Shown here: piece after piece, positions 1 to 7,631 of the stretch
Numbering within the stretch: the stretch's first letter is position 1
Layout of the letters: each line of letters begins with the position of its first letter
Assembly (NCBI RefSeq): GCF_002215215.1
Contig: NZ_CP018632.1
Location: forward strand, 452,001-516,000
From: Granulosicoccus antarcticus IMCC3135
GTDB lineage: Bacteria; Pseudomonadota; Gammaproteobacteria; Granulosicoccales; Granulosicoccaceae
DNA length: 64,000 bases
Direction: 5' to 3'
Made by a program: the position numbers and the translations under genes
The notes under the pieces: generated by a model
Told to the model about the DNA's origin: nothing
Databases searched by the model: none
The model's input: only the letters and a program-made list of their open reading frames with translations

Positions 1-708
1 TATGATGCACTTGACAAGATACTGCCTGATACCGTGCCCGCAGAAGGTGCCGGTACTTTGTGCAACTTCCAGGTCTCATTGCGACCGCGAACAGATGACA
101 TCAGTGATGCCGCCCAGATAGCCGCACAACAGGCGGCTGGCCGAGCCGAAGTGCTGACCTTCAACTCAGGTGGTTCTGGAGCTCGTCCACGTCTGGATGG
201 CATGAATGCGACGGCCTTCCCCTCTGGTGTCATGACCATGCCCATTGAAGCGACCGAGCACACAGGTCCTGTCATTATCTGGCGCAAGGAGTTGAGACCG
301 GACAGTGGCGGTGCCGGAAAATATCGTGGTGGGCTGGGGCAATACATGGAAGTAGGTGCCGTTGAAGGACACGAGTTTGACTTTCAGGCCATGTTTGATC
401 GAGTGGATCATCCGGCGCGTGGGCGTAAAGGTGGCAGTGATGGTGCGCCGACGGTCATTCATCAGGATGACGGTACACCGATGCAAGGCAAGGGCAAGCA
501 GTTTGTACCCCATGGCCGACGCGTCATGCTCGAATTTCCCGGAGGAGCTGGTTACGGCTCACCAAAGGAGCGTGATGCCGCTCTGGTGAGGCGTGACTTG
601 GCACGCGGTTATATTTCTGCCGAAACCTGCATTACTGAATATGGATTCAGTGAGTCAGAAGTCAAAGCGGTGCTTGATGCTGTGCGCGCCGGAGAGGAAG
701 TATCATGA
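1..708 (+). CDS. Hydantoinase B/oxoprolinase family protein, C-terminal part (5' truncated)
   Basis: The reading frame is open from base 1, so the true start lies before the window. Only the last 235 residues are present. They carry the end of an HyuB-type domain: a glycine-rich GGSGARP stretch and RPDSGGAGKYRGGLG, both typical of hydantoinase B/oxoprolinase subunits, which with HyuA hydrolyse cyclic amides (hydantoins, 5-oxoproline) using ATP. The GTG at 34 is an internal codon, not a start. The stop overlaps the ATG of the next gene (ATGA at 705-708), so the two are translationally coupled and probably act on one substrate. The substrate cannot be told from the sequence. Confidence 0.85.
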   Translation, partial: YDALDKILPDTVPAEGAGTLCNFQVSLRPRTDDISDAAQIAAQQAAGRAEVLTFNSGGSGARPRLDGMNATAFPSGVMTMPIEATEHTGPVIIWRKELRPDSGGAGKYRGGLGQYMEVGAVEGHEFDFQAMFDRVDHPARGRKGGSDGAPTVIHQDDGTPMQGKGKQFVPHGRRVMLEFPGGAGYGSPKERDAALVRRDLARGYISAETCITEYGFSESEVKAVLDAVRAGEEVS

Positions 709-1922
709 GCATGTCATCGTTGCAAACGCCCAAACAGTCTTTGTACGACGTGGTGATTGTCGGCGGTGCCATGTATGGATCCTCGGTTGCCTGGTTTCTC
801 ACCGATAACCCTGATTTTGATGGTTCGATTCTCGTTGTCGAACGTGATCCGAGCTATGAATTTGCTTCGACGTCTCACACCAATAGTTGCATGCGTCAGC
901 AGTTCTCAAATGAGGTGAATATTCGGGTGTCGCAATTTGCGGCCGAATTCGTCAAGAATTTTCGTCAGTTCATGGGGGGTGATGAGCGTGTGCCGAAACT
1001 CATGTTGCATAGTTTTGGCTATATGTATCTGGCAGATAACGAAGAGTTTGCAAAGACTCTGCAGGCGTCCCAGGCAGTACAGCAACGCATGGGGGCGGGT
1101 ACTCGTTACATGACGCCTGAGCAAATACTGCAAGACTATCCTTTCTATAATCTGGATGACATTATCGGTGGCAACCATAACCTGATTGATGAAGGTTACT
1201 TCGACGGCAACACCTTGTTCGACTGGTGGAAACGTTCAGCACGTGAACGCGGTGCTGAATACCTGAGTAATGAAGTCGTCTCGATGTCGCGCAATGCCAG
1301 CGGCACAAAAGTAGAGAGCGTGACTCTGAAAAGCGGTGAAACCATCGCCTGTGGAACGGTGGTCAACGCCTCTGGACCACGGGCAATTCTGACCTCCAGA
1401 ATGCTCGGTATTGAAATTCCTGTCGAGCCTCGAAAACGCTACACATTCATCTTCGATGCCGAGCAGCCGCTTGATCGTGACTTGCCCCTGACTATCGATC
1501 CTTCAGGCGTTCATATGCGCACAGATGGAAAATACTACATGGCTGGTTGTCCGCCTGATGAAGATCCAGCCGTAGATTACGAAGACTTCGCACAAGACCA
1601 GAGCCTGTGGGAGGAAAAGGTCTGGCCCACCATTGCCAATCGTATTCCACAATTCGAAGCCATCAAGTTGGTCAACTCATGGGCCGGGCACTATGCCTAC
1701 AATACCCTTGATCAGAATGCGATCCTTGGCCCGCATACGGAAGTGAGCAACTTCTTTTTTGTTAATGGATTCTCGGGGCATGGTTTTCAGCAGTCACCGG
1801 CCATGGGTCGCGGAACGGCAGAATTTATTACCTACGGTGAGTATCGGACTATAGATCTGAGCTCGTTCAGCTATGAGCGCGTGGTAGAAGGCCGAATGTT
1901 CGAAGAAAAGGCCGTCATATAG
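705..1922 (+). CDS. FAD-dependent oxidoreductase (DAO family)
   Basis: A 405-residue flavoenzyme of the D-amino-acid oxidase/sarcosine oxidase/glycine oxidase type. The FAD-binding Rossmann motif is near the N-terminus (VVIVGGAMYGSS, residues about 16-27), an acidic residue ends beta-2 (VVERD), and the C-terminal NGFSGHGFQQSP loop is typical of DAO enzymes. No signal peptide is seen, so it is cytoplasmic. It starts inside the stop of the hydantoinase-type gene and is probably co-translated with it, which suggests oxidation of an amine or N-substituted amino acid released in the same pathway. The exact substrate is unknown. Confidence 0.85.
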   Translation: MSMSSLQTPKQSLYDVVIVGGAMYGSSVAWFLTDNPDFDGSILVVERDPSYEFASTSHTNSCMRQQFSNEVNIRVSQFAAEFVKNFRQFMGGDERVPKLMLHSFGYMYLADNEEFAKTLQASQAVQQRMGAGTRYMTPEQILQDYPFYNLDDIIGGNHNLIDEGYFDGNTLFDWWKRSARERGAEYLSNEVVSMSRNASGTKVESVTLKSGETIACGTVVNASGPRAILTSRMLGIEIPVEPRKRYTFIFDAEQPLDRDLPLTIDPSGVHMRTDGKYYMAGCPPDEDPAVDYEDFAQDQSLWEEKVWPTIANRIPQFEAIKLVNSWAGHYAYNTLDQNAILGPHTEVSNFFFVNGFSGHGFQQSPAMGRGTAEFITYGEYRTIDLSSFSYERVVEGRMFEEKAVI

Positions 1923-2045
1923 TCCAGGCGGTAAAGTGTGGGTCAGGTTGCTGTTTCCAATAGATATGACGACCTGATTCACCTGGTTGACAGCGAGTGG
2001 GTTAGTCTGTAGTTTTTCGCGAACTTCGCCGATCCGGAATCAGTA

Positions 2046-3113
2046 GTGCGGATGTCGGCAGAAGTATCCGCGTTTGAATATCGCCTATACCCACTCTCCT
2101 CATTGAAATCTAACCAGAAAAAGCCACCAACAATAAAGGACGTCGCAGAGAAGGCGGGTGTTTCTGTGGGAACGGTCTCTCGTGTGTTGGCAAAAGAGGT
2201 TGCGGTCAAGGCGGCGCTCAGAGAGCGTGTGAACCAGGCTATGGCAGAGCTCGATTACCGGGTCAATATTGCTGCCCGAGCATTGAGGACGAATCAAATC
2301 GACGTGATCGGCTTGATTCTGCCTGACATCACCAATCCATTTTTTTCTCAATTAGCCAAGAGCATAGAGCTACAGGCGGTCAAGCGGGATCATTCCGTCA
2401 TGCTTGCCAGTTCGCAGGGAGACAGTGTGATTGAGCGTTCTCATGTCAGGGCATTTCTGGACAGATCGGTCAGAGGCATTGTTGTCATTGCCGCTACTGA
2501 CAACGATTTCTCCGAATCACAATCCGATGTGCCGATCGTATCGCTCGATAGGCGATTGGGGCGTTACCCTCTGATTGCCACAGATCATGAGCGGGGTGCA
2601 GCGTTGATTGCCGATCATCTATACGGGCTGGGGCATCGGCACATTGCCTATATCGCCGGTCCGCAGGATACAGAAGTAGGGCGTCTTAGAAAGGCTGGTT
2701 TTGTGAATAGAATCAAACATCTGAGCGCTAAGGGTGAGCGCGTGAAACTTCGTATTCATCACGGTAAATTTGATTATGGCTCTGGTGAGCAGATTGCCAG
2801 AAAGTTACTTAAAACCACAGCAGGAACGCAAATTACCGCCATTGCTGCGGCGAGTGACCAACTGGCAATTGGTGCTCTGCGTGTTGCCAGGGACTTGGGG
2901 CTTCAGGTTCCCGCGGATATTTCCATTACAGGCTTTGACGATATAGATCTTGCCGCACTGGTCGTTCCGCGATTGACAACCATAAGGCAGCAGACAGATC
3001 TGTTGGCAGAATGCGCCATGGATATGGTCTTTGGAAGTATCAATAAATCACGAATCAAGACAATCGAAGGCGAGCTGGTGGTACGAGACTCTACTGCTGA
3101 AGCGCGGCAGTGA
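2046..3113 (+). CDS. LacI family transcriptional regulator
   Basis: An N-terminal LacI helix-turn-helix (PTIKDVAEKAGVSVGTVSRV) is followed by a periplasmic-binding-protein-like sensor domain (GLILPDITNPFFSQL; SITGFDDIDLA). LacI proteins normally begin only a few residues before the HTH. Here the ATG at 2046 adds about 29 residues, so an internal start such as TTG at 2103 is more likely. It lies just upstream of a ribose-type ABC operon on the same strand. A CG-centred palindrome at 3246-3257, downstream of the operon promoter, is its likely operator. The inferred role is local sugar-responsive repression of that importer. Confidence 0.9.
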   Translation: MRMSAEVSAFEYRLYPLSSLKSNQKKPPTIKDVAEKAGVSVGTVSRVLAKEVAVKAALRERVNQAMAELDYRVNIAARALRTNQIDVIGLILPDITNPFFSQLAKSIELQAVKRDHSVMLASSQGDSVIERSHVRAFLDRSVRGIVVIAATDNDFSESQSDVPIVSLDRRLGRYPLIATDHERGAALIADHLYGLGHRHIAYIAGPQDTEVGRLRKAGFVNRIKHLSAKGERVKLRIHHGKFDYGSGEQIARKLLKTTAGTQITAIAAASDQLAIGALRVARDLGLQVPADISITGFDDIDLAALVVPRLTTIRQQTDLLAECAMDMVFGSINKSRIKTIEGELVVRDSTAEARQ

Positions 3114-3200
3114 AATCACGCCAATTCCTCGGAATCCGTGACGCTGTGGAATATGTAGGTTCCTTCAAGTTAGAAAAATGTGTACCAAAGAATAGTTTCG

Positions 3201-3229
3201 TTGACATATCAACAGAGCGGCACTAGGAT
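3201..3229 (+). promoter_or_regulatory. Sigma-70-type promoter of the sugar ABC operon
   Basis: TTGACA at 3201-3206, a 17-bp spacer, then TAGGAT at 3224-3229: a consensus -35 box, ideal spacing and a one- or two-mismatch -10 box. It lies about 100 bp before the binding-protein gene. Transcription would start near 3236, just before the palindrome at 3246. Confidence 0.65.
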
Positions 3230-3245
3230 GATCTGGCTTGGAATA

Positions 3246-3257
3246 TGAATCGTTTCA
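3246..3257 (+). promoter_or_regulatory. Probable LacI-family operator
   Basis: TGAATCGTTTCA is a 12-bp palindrome with one mismatched pair and a central CG, matching the usual form of LacI/GalR operators. It falls about 10 bp after the predicted transcription start of the sugar ABC operon, where a bound repressor would block initiation. The LacI-type gene directly upstream is the likely binder (inference). Confidence 0.6.
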
Positions 3258-3325
3258 TTTATTCACCAATTCGAACATTCCTGGCCTTCGGTTACTGACT
3301 TGGAAAGTGGAACAGAGAGTTTGCT

Positions 3326-4243
3326 ATGAAACTACAGAATGCTGTTAAGTACGTTGCACTAGGTGTGGCGTTGACGATTGGTTCTGCCCATGCAGAAGAG
3401 AAACCTGTTGTCGGGTTGATCATGAAATCACTGGCCAACGAATTTTTTCAGAACATGCTGGAAGGTGCCGAGGCACACGCTACGACTCGGGGTGACTACG
3501 AGCTCAAGGCAGTCGGCATGCAGAACGAGACAGACTTCGAATCACAGATCAATGCTGTTGAGAACTTCATTACACAGGGCGTAGACGCCATTGTTGTTGC
3601 ACCTGCAGATTCTCGTGCCATGGTTCGACCATTGAAGAAAGCAATGGAGGCTGGTATTACTGTCATCAACTTTGACGTCGCTCTGGATATGGACGCAAAG
3701 AAGCAGCAGGGTTTTGAACTTGCTTTCGTTGGTCCTGATAATCGCGGTGGAGCGAAAATGGCTGGCGACGCTCTGGCAGAAAAGCTGGGTAAGGGCGGTA
3801 AGGTCGTTATTGTTGAAGGTAATCCGGGTGCCGATAATGCAACCGAGCGTCGACTGGGATTTGAAGAGTCTATTGCTGAGTTCGAATTGGATCTTCTCGA
3901 CAGCCGTACGGCACACTGGGAAACTGAAGAGGCCAATAGCGTATTCTCAACCATGTTGACTGCTCACCCTGACATTCAAGGTGTCATGGCTGCCAACGAC
4001 TCAATGGCAGTTGGTGTTGTCAAGGCACTGGAAGCTGCGGGTCGTACTGACATTCTCGTTGTAGGCTTTGACAATATTGGCGCTGTCGGTCCCATGATTG
4101 CCGATGGTCGTATGCTGGCAACGGTGGATCAGTTTGGTACGGATATGGCCGCCAATGCAATCGATCAGGCGCTTGAAGTTGTTGCCGGTGCACCTCAGCT
4201 GGAAGGTTGGGTCAAGACACCGATTGAGCTGGTAACCAAGTAA
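3326..4243 (+). CDS. Sugar ABC transporter periplasmic substrate-binding protein (RbsB-like)
   Basis: A 305-residue type I periplasmic binding protein. A signal peptide (MKLQNAVKYV, hydrophobic core, cleavage probably after AHA at about 23) is followed by VGLIMKSLANEFFQNMLEGA, the ligand-pocket strand-helix of ribose/galactose-type binding proteins. Later strands include DAIVVAPAD, VEGNPGADNATERRLGF and VMAANDSMAVGV. It would deliver a sugar or sugar-like ligand to the ATPase and permease encoded downstream. No catabolic gene is linked, so the ligand is open. Confidence 0.88.
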   Translation: MKLQNAVKYVALGVALTIGSAHAEEKPVVGLIMKSLANEFFQNMLEGAEAHATTRGDYELKAVGMQNETDFESQINAVENFITQGVDAIVVAPADSRAMVRPLKKAMEAGITVINFDVALDMDAKKQQGFELAFVGPDNRGGAKMAGDALAEKLGKGGKVVIVEGNPGADNATERRLGFEESIAEFELDLLDSRTAHWETEEANSVFSTMLTAHPDIQGVMAANDSMAVGVVKALEAAGRTDILVVGFDNIGAVGPMIADGRMLATVDQFGTDMAANAIDQALEVVAGAPQLEGWVKTPIELVTK

Positions 4244-4249
4244 TACCTC

Positions 4250-4313
4250 ACTCCAGTTAATTGCTGGAGTCTTTCGGCAGTTGTGCATCTTTTGAAGAAG
4301 ATGCACAACTGCC
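4250..4313 (+). promoter_or_regulatory. Two intercistronic stem-loops after the binding-protein gene
   Basis: A short hairpin (7-bp arms 4250-4256 and 4264-4270) is followed by a perfect 16-bp hairpin (arms 4276-4291 GGCAGTTGTGCATCTT and 4298-4313, 6-nt loop). Neither is followed by a T-run. They fill the gap between binding protein and ATPase, the usual place for structures that stabilise binding-protein mRNA and lower expression of downstream genes. Confidence 0.65.
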
Positions 4314-4321
4314 CGGTTTGA

Positions 4322-5911
4322 ATGTTTACTTCTTGTCCTGACAGACCTGATCTGATGAACTCCCCAAGCAATGCTAATCCCTCCGGTCATGAAACTATTC
4401 TTGACTGCCTTGGCCTGAAAAAATATTTTGGTGGCGTGAAGGCGCTCGATGGCGTCAGTTTCAATCTGCGTAAAGGTGAAGTGCATGCCTTGGTAGGGGA
4501 GAACGGGGCAGGCAAGTCCACATTGATAAAGACCTTGTCTGGAGCATTCTCCTGGGATCAAGGCACTGTTACGCTGTCGGGTAAATCCTATAGTCCGGCT
4601 CATCCCGGAGAGGCGAAAGACAGAGGACTTCAGGTTGTTCATCAGGAATTCAATCTGCTGAACTATTTGTCGGTAGCCGAAAATATTTGTATCGAAGCCA
4701 TGCCTCGTCGTGCCTTCGGTTTCCTTGATCGAAAAGAGATGATGGGACGGGCGCGTGCAGCGCTGGATGCCATTGGTTTGTCGGATGTCGATGTGTCGAC
4801 AAAGGTCGAGTCTTTGGGTATTGCTCATCGACAGTTGGTGGAAATTGCACGAGCCCTACAATCCAAAAGTGACATTCTAATTCTGGATGAACCAACGGCA
4901 ACGTTGACCGACAGGGAGAAAGAACGTCTTTTCGAAATAGTGGCATCCATCCAGGTGCAAGGTGTGACCGTCGTATTTGTATCTCACCATCTTGATGAAG
5001 TATTCAGAATCTGCAATCGGGTCACAGTCTTTCGCAACGGCAAGACTGTCATAACAGAGGATATTGCAGACTCATCACCAGAGCGTGTTGTGCAGCATAT
5101 GATCGGCTCCAGTCTGCAAGCCGATACGGGTAATGACGGAAAACAACGCATACTGGATACAGTTGCGTTAAGTGTCCGAGAACTTGTACATGTCCAGAAT
5201 CCGCACGGGCAGGGCGTCAGTTTTGAGCTCCGTTATGGTGAAATACTCGGTATTGCGGGGCTGGTTGGGGCGGGGCGTACTGAGATTTTACGCAGCCTGT
5301 TTGGGGTTAACAAGATTCTGTCTGGCGAGATACAGCTGGATGGGAAAAGCATTCGTTTTCGAAATCCGAATGAGGCCATCAAGGCCGGCATTGGATTTGT
5401 TACGGAGGATCGAAAGGATGAGGGGCTGATACTCGACATGTCCATCGCTGCCAATGTGTCACTGGTCAACCTGAAAGATGTCAGCACGGCTGGTTTCATG
5501 CGCTTCGGGGATGAGAAAGCAATGACTGAGAATCGCGCCAGTCAGCTCAAGTTGAAGTATGGGGACGCCAGTCATAATGCATCAAGCTTGTCGGGCGGTA
5601 ATCAACAGAAGGTGGTGTTGGCAAAGTGGCTGGAAAGTAAGCCAAGAATACTATTGCTTGACGAGCCAACCCGAGGCGTGGACGTGGGCGCTAAAGCCGA
5701 GATCTACTCGATCATCAAAGGGCTGGCTAGTGAGGGAATGGCCATACTTGTAGTGTCGTCGGAAACACCTGAACTGATGACACTGTGTGATCGTATGGTG
5801 GTTCTGGCTAATCACCAGATATCAGGAAATCTGGATCGTTCGGAATTTTCCGAAAAGACCATTCTCCAGTATGCGTATGGGCAAGGCCCGAACTCGCAGC
5901 AACAGGCATAA
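4322..5911 (+). CDS. Sugar ABC transporter ATP-binding protein (RbsA/MglA-like, two ABC domains)
   Basis: A tandem-ATPase protein. Domain 1 has Walker A GENGAGKST and Walker B ILILDEPTATLT. Domain 2 has a degenerate Walker A (GLVGAGRTE), signature LSGGNQQKV and Walker B ILLLDEPTRGVD. This pattern, one good and one imperfect nucleotide site, is characteristic of the ribose/galactose carbohydrate-uptake ATPases. The start may be ATG 4355 (MNSPSNANPSG) rather than 4322, because the longer N-terminus is not conserved in the family. The protein energises uptake from the cytoplasmic face. Confidence 0.9.
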   Translation: MFTSCPDRPDLMNSPSNANPSGHETILDCLGLKKYFGGVKALDGVSFNLRKGEVHALVGENGAGKSTLIKTLSGAFSWDQGTVTLSGKSYSPAHPGEAKDRGLQVVHQEFNLLNYLSVAENICIEAMPRRAFGFLDRKEMMGRARAALDAIGLSDVDVSTKVESLGIAHRQLVEIARALQSKSDILILDEPTATLTDREKERLFEIVASIQVQGVTVVFVSHHLDEVFRICNRVTVFRNGKTVITEDIADSSPERVVQHMIGSSLQADTGNDGKQRILDTVALSVRELVHVQNPHGQGVSFELRYGEILGIAGLVGAGRTEILRSLFGVNKILSGEIQLDGKSIRFRNPNEAIKAGIGFVTEDRKDEGLILDMSIAANVSLVNLKDVSTAGFMRFGDEKAMTENRASQLKLKYGDASHNASSLSGGNQQKVVLAKWLESKPRILLLDEPTRGVDVGAKAEIYSIIKGLASEGMAILVVSSETPELMTLCDRMVVLANHQISGNLDRSEFSEKTILQYAYGQGPNSQQQA

Positions 5912-5919
5912 CGCGAACA

Positions 5920-6900
5920 ATGAGCTCTACATCAGTAACAGCTGGCAAGTATTCCATTAAGTCTATTCTGGAGAGTTTCGGAATCGGCATCGCCTTGCTA
6001 TTGCTCATCGTGTTCTTTTCGGTAACGACAGAGCACTTTCTCAGTAGCAATAATATTACGAACATCCTGAGTCAGGTCACCATCAATCTGATACTCGCCA
6101 TTGGTATGACGTTCGTTATTCTTATAGGCGGTATCGATCTGTCGGTGGGCTCGGTAATGGCTTTCGCAGCCGTCGTTGCCGGCAAGGCAATTTCAATAGA
6201 GGGCATGGGGCCTGCAGAGCTCATCATATTGGCGTGTGTGGCCGGCTTGGCTGCTGGTTTCCTGTGCGGTCTTTTGAATGGTGTGATAACCGCTTACTGG
6301 GCATTGCCCTCATTCATTGTGACGCTGGGTATGCTCAACATTGCACGCGGTGCAGGTTTGCACATCAGTGATGCACGCACCATTTACTCGTTTCCCTTTG
6401 AGTTTGAAGAATTCGGTTCGAAGCTTTTCTATGGAGTTCCCATCGTATTTCTGGTTGCCCTGAGCCTGGTATTTGTTGCATGGGTGGTGCTGACCAGAAC
6501 CGTGTTCGGTCGAATTCTGTACGGTATTGGTAACAATGAAGAGGCTGTGCGATTAGCCGGTCATCGTGTTTTTCGATACAAGGTCGCAGCGTTCACTATC
6601 TGTGGTCTGATGGCTGGAATTGCGGCGATCGTCTACATGGCGAGACTGAATATCTCAAGCCCTATTGCAGGCATCGGCTTTGAGCTGAATGCCATTGCAG
6701 GCGTCATCATAGGTGGCACCAGTCTGAATGGCGGCCGTGGTTCAATTATCGGCACCTTGCTCGGTGTTTTCATTATTGGAGTATTGGCCAATGGCCTTAT
6801 TCTGCTAGGACTGAGTGACTTCATGCGACAGATGATTACTGGTGTCGTCATCATCGTGGCCGTTATCCTGGATCACTATCGCGCTAAATATGCCTCTTGA
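5920..6900 (+). CDS. Sugar ABC transporter permease (RbsC-like)
   Basis: A 326-residue polytopic membrane protein of the ribose-type permease family. Features include ILIGGIDLSVGSVMAFAAVVAG early on, YGIGNNEEAVRLAGHRV in the cytoplasmic coupling region, and GVIIGGTSLNGGRGSIIGTLLG near the C-terminus. It begins 8 bp after the ATPase stop, so it is co-transcribed as the last gene of the importer operon. Its last 17 bp overlap, tail to tail, the end of the ceramidase-like gene on the other strand. Confidence 0.9.
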   Translation: MSSTSVTAGKYSIKSILESFGIGIALLLLIVFFSVTTEHFLSSNNITNILSQVTINLILAIGMTFVILIGGIDLSVGSVMAFAAVVAGKAISIEGMGPAELIILACVAGLAAGFLCGLLNGVITAYWALPSFIVTLGMLNIARGAGLHISDARTIYSFPFEFEEFGSKLFYGVPIVFLVALSLVFVAWVVLTRTVFGRILYGIGNNEEAVRLAGHRVFRYKVAAFTICGLMAGIAAIVYMARLNISSPIAGIGFELNAIAGVIIGGTSLNGGRGSIIGTLLGVFIIGVLANGLILLGLSDFMRQMITGVVIIVAVILDHYRAKYAS

Positions 6901-7582
6901 TAGGCGGCATTCTGACAATCATCGCATGCAGCAAAATACCGACCATCAACCCATTGAGTAGATGCCATACAAAATGAGTGCCCATGCCTAGAGTGGCTTC
7001 GCAGCTAGTCAAATCGATGGTTCTGAATAACAATGCGGTGCAGAAAACAAGGCTCGCCACGGCCATGTGGCGTTTCGCGGGGTGAGCTCTTAGCCAGGCA
7101 ATTATCGAAAAGATAAGCAATGCCGCCAGCGCTGGTGCGTACTGTAATGAGCCGTTGAGGGGCAGCGTGCTGGTGGCGTTTACGCTGACAATATCCTGAC
7201 CAGTAAAATAGGAAATGCCAATAGTCACGAACATGGCAATGCCACTGATGCGCAGTGTTCTTGTCAGATTATGTTCTGTAGAGCGATAAATAGTCAGTAA
7301 TGCATAGCCAGCCACAAAGCTCCAAATGGGAATAACGTCGGCAGACTGTGACCAGCTATTGGCAAAGACATGAAACAGAAAGGAGCCCACACCGATGGAG
7401 CCTGCCAGCACAATGAGTAAGGCTTCCCAGATATCTCCTTGTTGACGACGCGCTCTCCATCGCCATGCAAAGATGGCAGCCAGCACAAAGGCAATGTTGC
7501 TTAAGGCATTCAATGGCTCGTTCCAGAGCTCAGCACTCGTGCGTTCGCAATACAGGTCGATCAATGCTGCGCTGGCGCTCAT
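6884..7582 (-). CDS. Ceramidase-like (CREST superfamily) membrane protein
   Basis: A 232-residue protein with about seven hydrophobic segments. An early LYCERTSAELWNEPLNALSN motif, GSFLFH in the middle and HFVWHLLNG near the C-terminus match the alkaline ceramidase/CREST pattern, where Ser, Asp and three His form a zinc-dependent amide hydrolase site. The active-site His and Asp residues (SFLFH; SADVIP; HFVWH) appear present. A bacterial substrate is unproven and could be a ceramide or another N-acyl lipid. It converges on the sugar permease with a 17-bp tail overlap. Confidence 0.75.
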   Translation of the reverse strand: MSASAALIDLYCERTSAELWNEPLNALSNIAFVLAAIFAWRWRARRQQGDIWEALLIVLAGSIGVGSFLFHVFANSWSQSADVIPIWSFVAGYALLTIYRSTEHNLTRTLRISGIAMFVTIGISYFTGQDIVSVNATSTLPLNGSLQYAPALAALLIFSIIAWLRAHPAKRHMAVASLVFCTALLFRTIDLTSCEATLGMGTHFVWHLLNGLMVGILLHAMIVRMPPIKRHI

Positions 7583-7631
7583 GTGCTTGGGTTGATCCGT
7601 TGAATAGGGCTGGAAGCCACTGGGTTAATGG

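Noticed and set aside
4001-4828. 275-codon leftward ORF opposite the binding-protein and ATPase genes
   Set aside because: It spans two genuine genes and the hairpin gap, with no domain or ribosome site.
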